From positions 1 through 6,756 of the forward strand of contig JAESTY010000099.1 of the NCBI GenBank assembly GCA_016763355.1: a DNA stretch of 6,756 bases, given 5' to 3'. This DNA comes from Immundisolibacteraceae bacterium (GTDB lineage Bacteria > Pseudomonadota > Gammaproteobacteria > Immundisolibacterales > Immundisolibacteraceae). The notes below the pieces were generated by a model that was given only the letters and a program-made list of their open reading frames with translations, did no database searches and was not told where the DNA came from. Position 1 is the first letter of the stretch. Each line of letters begins with the position of its first letter. Both the position numbers and the translations under genes were made by a program. Of the stretch, positions 1-5,843 are shown one piece after another.

Positions 1-1031
1 ATGACCGGGGTGATGTGGTGGGTCTGCTTTATCGAGATAAAGATAATAAGCAGCTGGCAGTGCGCGCACGTAAGGGCGTGGTATTTGGCAGTGGCGGCTT
101 TATTCATAACAAGCAAATGCGGCTTGATTACCTACGTGGTCCGGTTTACGGCGGTTGTACAGTTGCTGGTGCCGAAGGCGATTTTGTCACCATGGGTGCC
201 GCTGCCGGTGCCGCGCTTGGCAATATGAATAATGCCTGGTGGGCACAAATTTTACTCGAGCATGCCATTGTTGATTCAGCGGTGGCCATGAACGTATTTG
301 TACCGCCAGGCGATTCGATGCTGCAGGTAAACCGATATGGCCAACGGTTTGTGAACGAAAAGTTTGTTTACAACGACCGTTCTCAAGCCCACTTTGTCTG
401 GGATGCGCCTCGGGCCGAATATCCAAACCTGTTTTCATTTTTGATTTACGACAGCCAGGTTGCTGAAAATTTCGCCGGTGTTTTCCCTATTCCGGCTGGC
501 CATGCAGCCTATTTACTCAAGGGTCAGACCCTTGTTGAATTAGGCCAACAAATTACTAGCCGATTAGCCGCTTTGTCAGCACATACGGGTGGCTACACCC
601 TCGACAGCCAGTTTGCTGACAACCTGGCAGATACCGTCGAGCGGTTTAATCAATTTGCTGATAAGGGCGTCGATCTGGACTTCCATCGAGGTGAAGTGCC
701 ATCAGAGCTGTTTTTCAATAATTTTTACACCCCCCCAGGCCAACCTAGCGATCAGCCCAACCCAACCATGCGCCGGTTTTCCGATCAGGGACCTTACTAC
801 GCCATGATTCTAGCTCCCGGGGTTCTTGATACCAAAGGCGGCCCGAAGATAAACCCAATGGGTCAGGTTCTTGATAATTATGACCAGCCGATTGGCGGGC
901 TATATGGAGCTGGCAACTGTATCGCTGCCCCCGCGGCTCAAGCATACTGGTCAGCAGGAGCAACCATCGGTGCCGCCATGATTTTTGGTGCGCTGGCCGG
1001 CGCTCATGCGGCCAATAGCCGAGCTAATTAA
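1..1031 (+). CDS. FAD-dependent dehydrogenase, 3-ketosteroid dehydrogenase/fumarate reductase flavoprotein type (5' end outside window)
   Basis: This is the C-terminal part of a flavoprotein of the FAD_binding_2 family, which includes 3-ketosteroid 1-dehydrogenase (KstD) and fumarate reductase-like enzymes; these move hydride between a C-C bond and FAD. The frame is open from base 3 to the TAA at 1029-1031, giving about 342 visible residues. The GTG at 15 is only an internal codon, because the family's N-terminal GxGxxG FAD site must lie upstream. Visible landmarks are a strand ending GSGGF (bases about 87-101, the usual ATGGF), GDFVTMGAAAGAALGNMNNAWW-like helix text near 177-240, and a C-terminal FAD segment TKGGPKINPMGQVLD followed by GGLYGAGN and AYWSAGATIGAAMIFG (about 834-994). 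In that last motif Tyr and Gly four residues apart match the KstD Tyr487/Gly491 pair in spacing. The 74-base gap to the next gene fits co-transcription. The family is secure; steroid as substrate is only one possibility. Confidence 0.88.
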   Translation, partial: DRGDVVGLLYRDKDNKQLAVRARKGVVFGSGGFIHNKQMRLDYLRGPVYGGCTVAGAEGDFVTMGAAAGAALGNMNNAWWAQILLEHAIVDSAVAMNVFVPPGDSMLQVNRYGQRFVNEKFVYNDRSQAHFVWDAPRAEYPNLFSFLIYDSQVAENFAGVFPIPAGHAAYLLKGQTLVELGQQITSRLAALSAHTGGYTLDSQFADNLADTVERFNQFADKGVDLDFHRGEVPSELFFNNFYTPPGQPSDQPNPTMRRFSDQGPYYAMILAPGVLDTKGGPKINPMGQVLDNYDQPIGGLYGAGNCIAAPAAQAYWSAGATIGAAMIFGALAGAHAANSRAN

Positions 1032-1095
1032 ATAATAATTTACCTTAAATACTAACGCTAACTAACTAATAGTTAAGCATTACTTGTTCAATGAT

Positions 1096-1100
1096 AAGGA
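1096..1100 (+). promoter_or_regulatory. Ribosome binding site deciding the start of the MDR oxidoreductase
   Basis: AAGGA lies five bases before the ATG at 1106. It falls inside the reading frame that would begin at the upstream ATG at 1091, which has no purine-rich site at a suitable distance. This favours 1106 as the true start. The product then begins MKAIVFEEYG, the usual N-terminus of this family. Confidence 0.7.
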
Positions 1101-1105
1101 CATCT

Positions 1106-2056
1106 ATGAAAGCCATCGTTTTTGAAGAGTACGGTGATTCGTCCGTACTTAAGTTTACCGACGCCCCCATGCCACCGATCAAGGCTGACCAGGTGCTGAT
1201 TAAGGTCCGTGCGGCCGCTATCAACCCGATTGACTGGCGGATCAGAAGCGGTGGCCTGGCAAAGTTTGTTGAATGTGACTTTCCGGTCATTCCGGGAAGA
1301 GAAGTGGCCGGCGTGGTTGAACAGGTTGGCGCCGATGTGAGCCGATTTATAGTCGGTGACGAGGTTTTTGGGTTTCTGCAACAAATGGAAATGAAGTGGG
1401 GCAGTTGTGCTGAGTACGTGCCGGCTGATGCCCATAAACTGGCACACAAACCTGCAGGTGTAAGCCATGAGCAGGCCACGGCGCTACCCGTATCAGTTCA
1501 TACCGCCCAACAGGCACTGTTTACCCATGCTGGATTAGAGTCAGGTCAGACAGTATTGATTCATGCTGCCGCTGGTGCTGTCGGTGCTATGGCTGTTCAG
1601 CTGGCCAAACTGGCTGGGGCAACGGTGATTGCCACTGCAAGCCCAGAAAACCATGATTATGTACTCGGCCTGGGCGCGGATAGAGTGGTTGATTATCATC
1701 AGCAAAATTTTGCCGATCAGCTTACATCCGAATACCCAAATGGGGTCAACGTCATTCTGGCACCCTTTGCTGGAAAAGCACTTCAGGGCAGTGAGCCACT
1801 AGTAACCACTAACACTAAAATTATTTTACTTAGCCCGGTACCCACGCCCGAAGATATGAAAATCGGGCCGGTCGAATCTCAGGTCATCATTTGTCAGGCT
1901 GATGGCGCTGCGCTAGAGTCGCTTTCGGATCAATTTTCATCGGGTCAGTTAAAGGCGCGGATAGCCAAGGTTTTTGACCTCGAGCAAACCGCTGAGGCCC
2001 AGGATCTGAGTTCGACTGAACGGGTTGCCGGAAAAATTGTTCTGACGATTAAGTAA
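1106..2056 (+). CDS. NADP-dependent alcohol dehydrogenase-like oxidoreductase (zinc-independent quinone oxidoreductase type, MDR superfamily)
   Basis: The 316-residue product is a medium-chain dehydrogenase/reductase of the quinone oxidoreductase branch. These are cytosolic NAD(P)H enzymes that reduce quinones or activated C=C bonds. The N-terminal GroES-like domain (about residues 1-120) carries AAAINPIDWRIRSG and FPVIPGREVAGVVEQVG, then GDEVFGF. The Rossmann domain shows VLIHAAAGAVGAMAVQLAKL (about 150-169), with the AAxGxxG nucleotide-binding loop, and LGADRVVDY (about 189-197). No cluster of zinc-binding cysteines is present, so it is not a zinc alcohol dehydrogenase. The segment that in relatives reads D-x-x-G-G is here APFAG (about 219-223), without the usual Asp. 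Start 1106 is chosen over ATG 1091 because of the AAGGA site. Length is normal for the family. Lying between two flavin enzymes, it probably handles an enone or quinone-like intermediate or recycles reductant; the substrate is unknown. Confidence 0.9.
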   Translation: MKAIVFEEYGDSSVLKFTDAPMPPIKADQVLIKVRAAAINPIDWRIRSGGLAKFVECDFPVIPGREVAGVVEQVGADVSRFIVGDEVFGFLQQMEMKWGSCAEYVPADAHKLAHKPAGVSHEQATALPVSVHTAQQALFTHAGLESGQTVLIHAAAGAVGAMAVQLAKLAGATVIATASPENHDYVLGLGADRVVDYHQQNFADQLTSEYPNGVNVILAPFAGKALQGSEPLVTTNTKIILLSPVPTPEDMKIGPVESQVIICQADGAALESLSDQFSSGQLKARIAKVFDLEQTAEAQDLSSTERVAGKIVLTIK

Positions 2057-2196
2057 TCTCGCCGCGTTTAATGCATAACCTAGCTTTAATGGATACCAGG
2101 GAATCACTTTTCTAGTTAGCCGAGCCCTGGCTTACAAAATTTGTGTAGTAATAATTTTTATCGCTTTCACAGGCCTGAACATAACCGGAGAAAAGC
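2057..2196 (+). promoter_or_regulatory. Largest intergenic gap, with a short palindrome and a spaced inverted repeat
   Basis: This 140-base gap is the longest in the window and the best place for an internal promoter or operator. It holds CCAGGG at 2096-2101 and its complement CCCTGG at 2125-2130, a 6-bp stem with a 23-base loop and no following T-run in position for a terminator. Just downstream is the palindrome ACAAAATTTGT (2134-2144), followed by an AT-rich stretch to about 2160. I could not find a -35/-10 pair with good spacing. The site GGAGAA at 2187-2192 is the ribosome binding site of the next gene. Confidence 0.3.
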
Positions 2197-3384
2197 ATGT
2201 CGATACCAACCTCTGAAGATCTAATTCAAACCGCCCGAGATATGGCGCCAGCGATGGCCGAGCGGGCCACCCGCTGCGAAGAGCTCGGCCAGTTGCCGGA
2301 CGACACCTATGAGGACTTTCGTCAGGCAGGTTTCTATCGCATCGTCCAGCCAAAAGCCTTTGGTGGCTATGAAATGGATCTGATGACCTTGTTTGATGTC
2401 TCCAAAGAAATTGCCCGCGGCGGCTGTGCTTCCAGTGCCTGGGTATTGAGCATTTTGGCAATTCATAACTACTATCTTGGTTTTTTTGATCCCAAAGCAC
2501 AGCAGGATATCTGGGGAGAAGATGACAATAATCAAACCTGTACGCCTTTCAATCCTTCTGGAACTGTCACTAAGGTAGCCGGCGGCATCGAAGTTAAAGG
2601 CGGCCGCTGGGCGTTTGCCAGTGGCTGTGATCACTCCGCCTTTGCCCTGATTGGCGTGTTAATTGATCACCAGGATGGCAATCCACCCGAGTTTTGCCAG
2701 TGCGTAGTGCCACGTGGTGAATACAACATCGACCAAGACAGCTGGAATGTTGCAGGACTGCGCGGCTCAGGCAGCAAAGATCTGACCGTTGATGAAATTT
2801 TTGTACCCCAGCACCGAATTTTCTCCCTCAGCAAAGTCACTCAGGGTTACGCCCCAGGTCGAGAAATCAATACCGGCACGCTTTATAAACAGTCGTTTTT
2901 TCCACCATCTATTAACTCACTGGTGGCACCGGCCTGTGGCGCAGCACTGCATGCGCTAGACACCTTTGAAGAGAAAATGAAATCCCGTACGCTGGTATTC
3001 GGTGCTGGTGATCAGATCGAAAAAGTACCCTCGCTCATTCGCCTGGTGGAAGCCGAGTCCGAGATCGATATGGCCGAAATGCTGATCAAACGTGACAGCC
3101 TTGAGCTAATGAAGTTAGCCAGTCGTGGCGAAACCGCGTCGCAGCAATTGCTGGCTCGCACCCTGCATAGTAATGCCTACGGCTCTGACGTTTTTACCCG
3201 CGCGGTTGATCGACTATTTGATGCCAGCGGCGGCGGCGCTTTGCAAAATGATCACCCCATGCAGCGCGCCTGGCGTGACGTGCACACCATTAACAATCAT
3301 GGTGGTCTTAATTTTGATACCACTGCCGAGCTTTATGGCAAAGTGCGGATGGGTCTACCGAGCGGTAGTGCCTTATTAGGTTAA
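2197..3384 (+). CDS. Flavin-dependent monooxygenase, oxygenase component (HsaA/HpaH-like, acyl-CoA dehydrogenase fold)
   Basis: The 395-residue product has the acyl-CoA dehydrogenase fold but belongs with the group D flavin monooxygenases (HsaA, p-hydroxyphenylacetate hydroxylase C2, DszC, IacA types). These use FMNH2 or FADH2 from a separate reductase and O2 to hydroxylate phenolic or aromatic substrates. Supporting motifs are LPDDTYEDFRQAGFYRIVQP with FGGYE (about 33-59), GGRWAFASGCDHS (about 135-147), WNVAGLRGSGSKDLTVDEIF (about 183-202), and the C-terminal RLFDASGGGAL then QRAWRDVHTINNHGG (about 339-370). The C-terminal WRDVH...H pattern, with His363 and His368, replaces the RD...IYEGT segment of true acyl-CoA dehydrogenases. 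This is the main reason for calling it a hydroxylase. The ATG at 2197 follows GGAGAA by four to six bases. No flavin reductase partner lies in the window, so it must come from elsewhere. Automated annotation could easily label it an acyl-CoA dehydrogenase. Confidence 0.88.
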   Translation: MSIPTSEDLIQTARDMAPAMAERATRCEELGQLPDDTYEDFRQAGFYRIVQPKAFGGYEMDLMTLFDVSKEIARGGCASSAWVLSILAIHNYYLGFFDPKAQQDIWGEDDNNQTCTPFNPSGTVTKVAGGIEVKGGRWAFASGCDHSAFALIGVLIDHQDGNPPEFCQCVVPRGEYNIDQDSWNVAGLRGSGSKDLTVDEIFVPQHRIFSLSKVTQGYAPGREINTGTLYKQSFFPPSINSLVAPACGAALHALDTFEEKMKSRTLVFGAGDQIEKVPSLIRLVEAESEIDMAEMLIKRDSLELMKLASRGETASQQLLARTLHSNAYGSDVFTRAVDRLFDASGGGALQNDHPMQRAWRDVHTINNHGGLNFDTTAELYGKVRMGLPSGSALLG

Positions 3385-3393
3385 CCGGTTAAC
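3380..3393 (+). repeat. 14-bp perfect palindrome over the monooxygenase stop codon
   Basis: GTTAACCGGTTAAC is a perfect 14-bp palindrome that contains the TAA stop at 3382-3384. It also contains GGTTAAC as a direct repeat (3379-3385 and 3387-3393). Symmetry of this size could be an operator half-site pair or chance; there is no following T-run, so it is not a terminator by itself. Confidence 0.5.
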
Positions 3394-3402
3394 GACATTT
3401 AC

Positions 3403-3433
3403 GCGGTCGAAGCAGCGGTACTGCCTCGACCGC
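3403..3433 (+). repeat. GC-rich intergenic hairpin upstream of the aldolase-family gene
   Basis: The arms GCGGTCGA (3403-3410) and TCGACCGC (3426-3433) are perfectly complementary. An inner stem, GCAG (3412-3415) with CTGC (3421-3424), closes a five-base loop. The result is an 8-bp stem, one mismatch and a 4-bp stem. The bases after it (TAATATGACT) lack a T-run, so a classic rho-independent terminator is unlikely. It may be an mRNA-stabilising or processing element between two cistrons, or a protein-binding site. It ends 13 bases before the ribosome binding region of the next gene. Confidence 0.6.
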
Positions 3434-3460
3434 TAATATGACTCCTGGGAGAGGACAATC

Positions 3461-4426
3461 ATGGAATACAGCAGATCCGAAGCAAAGCAGTGGGCGCAGA
3501 AAAACTTACGGGGTTTTTACGATGCGCCCTTAACGCCATTTACTAAAGATGGCCAGCTTGATGAGCCCGGATTACGCGACAATATCGATCAGTTTGTTGA
3601 GATGGGGCTCGACGGTATCGTAGTCGGCGGTTTTATTGCTGAAGCCTGGAACCTGACGCTCTCTGAGTGGTACCACTATCACGAAGTGATTGCTGACGCA
3701 GTTGATGGGCGAATTGACATATCCACCATTATTCTTGACCCCAGTGCCCGCCAGGCGCTAGAGAAAATGCAGGCAGTGGAAAAAATGGGTTATCGCAGCG
3801 CCGAAGTAATGAACCCGGCGGTGCAGCTTAAATCTGATAATGAGATTTACTCGTTTTATAAGTATTTGGCTGATCGCACCGATATGGCGATGATTCTGTA
3901 CCGCACCGCGGTTTCGGGCACCGTGCTTAGTTTCGAACTGATGCAGCGGCTGTCAGACATCGACACCATTGTTGGCGTCAAACAGGGCAGTTTAAAACGT
4001 TCTGATACGGTTAAATTACGCCGTGAAATTCGGGACGATTTCTTCATCAGCGAACCCATCGAACAGTATTTTTATGACGACCTGCGTGCTGGCTATCCCT
4101 TTATCCAGTGGGCTGCCTATCACTTCACGACTTATGGCAAAAAACGCGGTGTGATTCTGGAATACAAGGCGCTAGCCGAAGCTGGCAAATGGGATGAGGC
4201 TTATCAGGTCTGGAACTCGCTGCGTGATGTCGCCGGCTTTGTCGAAGATATGACTATCTGGGAGCTGGCGAAAACCGGCACCTACGCCTCCGCATTTGCG
4301 ATTCTTAAACCCTGGTACGACGCCATTGGGCTCAACGGCGGTTACACCCTGGCACCGGTAGAGGATGTATCTCCAGAACGCCGCGAATGGTTGGTCGATC
4401 AGCTTAAATCGTTCGGTATAGCCTAA
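3461..4426 (+). CDS. Dihydrodipicolinate synthase/N-acetylneuraminate lyase family protein, atypical active site
   Basis: The 321-residue product is a class I (Schiff-base) TIM-barrel aldolase or hydratase-lyase of the DapA/NanA superfamily. Members join or split 2-oxo acids, and relatives in aromatic degradation cleave hydroxybenzylidene-pyruvate side chains. Seen in order: GFYDAPLTPFTKDGQLD (about 18-34), the loop VVGGFIAEAWNLTLSEW (about 54-70), ILYRTAVSG with Tyr147 aligning to the catalytic Tyr, and IVGVKQGS with Lys174 aligning to the Schiff-base lysine. By eye, the DapA GTTGE loop corresponds to G57-F-I-A-E61, so both Thr residues are lost. The Arg five residues after the catalytic Tyr is replaced by Ser152. 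True DapA function is therefore unlikely. The C-terminal helical part (about 230-321) is complete. The start ATG 3461 follows GAGGA (3451-3455) by five bases. Its neighbours, a monooxygenase and a transporter, point to catabolism rather than lysine synthesis. Confidence 0.88.
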   Translation: MEYSRSEAKQWAQKNLRGFYDAPLTPFTKDGQLDEPGLRDNIDQFVEMGLDGIVVGGFIAEAWNLTLSEWYHYHEVIADAVDGRIDISTIILDPSARQALEKMQAVEKMGYRSAEVMNPAVQLKSDNEIYSFYKYLADRTDMAMILYRTAVSGTVLSFELMQRLSDIDTIVGVKQGSLKRSDTVKLRREIRDDFFISEPIEQYFYDDLRAGYPFIQWAAYHFTTYGKKRGVILEYKALAEAGKWDEAYQVWNSLRDVAGFVEDMTIWELAKTGTYASAFAILKPWYDAIGLNGGYTLAPVEDVSPERREWLVDQLKSFGIA

Positions 4427-4475
4427 ATTCAGGACCAGCCAAACTAGATCTACAGCACGGGAAATAATTAGTGTT

Positions 4476-5843
4476 GTGAATGAAACTCGACCAGATCTGC
4501 TAACAACCACCAATCGTCAGATCGCCTGGCGATTGGTGCCACTGCTAGTGCTGATTTATGTGCTGGGCCAGCTTGATCGGGTTAATGTCAGTTTTGCCGC
4601 ATTAACCATGAATCGCGACCTGGGTTTTTCTGATGCGGTTTATGGCTTTGGTGCCAGTCTGTTCTTTCTGGGCTATCTGCTTTTCCAATTGCCGGCCAAC
4701 ATGCTGCTCGAGCGCTTCGGTGCACGTCGGTTAATCGCCACCATTATGCTGGTCTGGGGAGTGGTCAGTGCATCGACCGCACTGGTGACCAATGCCAGCC
4801 AGTTTTACGGCGTACGCTTACTGCTTGGTGTAGCAGAATCTGGATTATATCCAGGCATTATGCTCTATATCACCTATTGGTTTGCCCGCAAAAACCGTGC
4901 AATGGCAGTGGCCCTGTTTATGCTATCAGTACCCATTGCCGGGGTGATAGGCAGTCCATTATCCGGTTGGATTATGCAGCGCTTTGATGGCAGTGCTGAC
5001 CTGGCCGGCTGGCAGTGGCTCTTCCTGCTCGAAGGTCTACCTTGTTCGTTGCTAGCCCTGGTGGTGCTGTTTTTACTCACCGACCGCCCGGAGCAGGCGC
5101 GATGGTTGAGCACAGAACAAAAACAGGCGCTGGGCAATCAGCTCGCCGCAGAGTCAGTAGATCAGGTTGTTAGGCCATCAACTAAACAGAAAATTCGAAC
5201 CGCTTTTAGTTCTGCGTCGGTCTGGTGGCTCTGTATGATCAATTTTTTCTACACCGGAGCACTGGTCGGCGCGCTCTACTGGTTACCCAAAGCCGTGGCC
5301 AGGGCAGGGGAGCACCTGGGCGAAACAGCAATTGGTTGGCACGTCGGTTTGCCCTACCTGGCGTTTGCTTTATCTTCATTGGTTTGGAGCTGGCATTCAG
5401 ACCAAAAAAACGAACGCTTTTGGCACCCATTTTTAGGTATGTTAATAACCGCAATAGCTCTGTTCTGGCTAGCTAGCAACCTCAGTCTGCTACAAACTGA
5501 CCTGGCGATAAGCCTATTTATGTTCGGTATTGGTGCCGGTTTTGCCACCTTCTGGGGGTTGACCACCACACTGCTTTCACCTGCAATAGCTGCCATCGGC
5601 ATCGCGCTTATTAATATTGCTGGATCGCTTGGTTCCTTCGCCGGTATAGCTTTATCAGGACAGCTAATTACCGCCACTGCGGAACCAGGTGCCGGGTTTT
5701 TATTGCTGGGCACACTAACAGTGGCCGCCGTAATATTGATGCTAATAGGACGTTCAGCGCTGGTAGAGAGCGACAGCGACCGCCCTAAGCCTAAGCCCCA
5801 GCCGGATAGGGCAGTACCTACATCTGCAGGAGATACTTCTTGA
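4476..5843 (+). CDS. MFS transporter, anion:cation symporter family (phthalate/tartrate permease type)
   Basis: The 455-residue inner-membrane protein has about twelve hydrophobic segments and is likely a proton-coupled importer of an organic anion. Signatures of the ACS family are GQLDRVNVSFAALTMNRDLG at the end of helix 1 (about 31-50), GYLLFQLPANMLLERFGARR (about 66-85), and RLLLGVAESGLYPGIMLYIT (about 114-133) followed by YWF. LAGWQWLFLLEGLP (about 176-189) closes the N-terminal half before a cytoplasmic loop rich in charged residues (about 203-245). The tail after the last helix is hydrophilic and Pro/Lys-rich (PKPKPQP). The only start that keeps helix 1 is GTG 4476. The ATG at 4480 is in another frame and stops after seven codons. 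The ribosome binding site is poor (GGGAA at 4459-4463, 12 bases away), so translation may be modest. It lies 49 bases after the aldolase-family gene and its stop overlaps the dioxygenase start, so the transported compound is probably the cluster's substrate. Confidence 0.92.
   Translation: MNETRPDLLTTTNRQIAWRLVPLLVLIYVLGQLDRVNVSFAALTMNRDLGFSDAVYGFGASLFFLGYLLFQLPANMLLERFGARRLIATIMLVWGVVSASTALVTNASQFYGVRLLLGVAESGLYPGIMLYITYWFARKNRAMAVALFMLSVPIAGVIGSPLSGWIMQRFDGSADLAGWQWLFLLEGLPCSLLALVVLFLLTDRPEQARWLSTEQKQALGNQLAAESVDQVVRPSTKQKIRTAFSSASVWWLCMINFFYTGALVGALYWLPKAVARAGEHLGETAIGWHVGLPYLAFALSSLVWSWHSDQKNERFWHPFLGMLITAIALFWLASNLSLLQTDLAISLFMFGIGAGFATFWGLTTTLLSPAIAAIGIALINIAGSLGSFAGIALSGQLITATAEPGAGFLLLGTLTVAAVILMLIGRSALVESDSDRPKPKPQPDRAVPTSAGDTS
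5828..5832 (+). promoter_or_regulatory. Ribosome binding site for the TTG-started dioxygenase
   Basis: AGGAG lies seven bases before the TTG at 5840, inside the end of the transporter reading frame. It is among the strongest Shine-Dalgarno sites in the window and supports TTG as the start. No ATG or GTG is suitably spaced from it in the same frame. Confidence 0.75.

Noticed and set aside
1..228. Open frame from ATG at base 1 coding 75 residues
   Set aside because: It overlaps the flavoprotein in another frame, shows no family motif, and the flavoprotein frame has clear FAD-enzyme signatures across the same bases.
1066..1479. Reverse-strand open frames opposite the MDR gene
   Set aside because: They have no recognisable domains and lie fully against a well-supported gene; they are antisense shadows.
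2128..2144. Sigma-54 type promoter (TGGC...TTGT)
   Set aside because: The spacing between the GG and the downstream element is wrong and the GC of the -12 element is missing.
2132..2634. Reverse-strand open frames opposite the start of the monooxygenase gene
   Set aside because: No domain or credible start site, and overlap with a convincing coding region.
3403..3433. Rho-independent terminator
   Set aside because: The stem is good but the following bases are TAATATGACT, with no T-run, so it is listed as a hairpin only.
5354..5713. Reverse-strand open frame of 119 residues opposite the transporter
   Set aside because: Composition looks like the complement of hydrophobic helices; no motif or ribosome binding site supports it.
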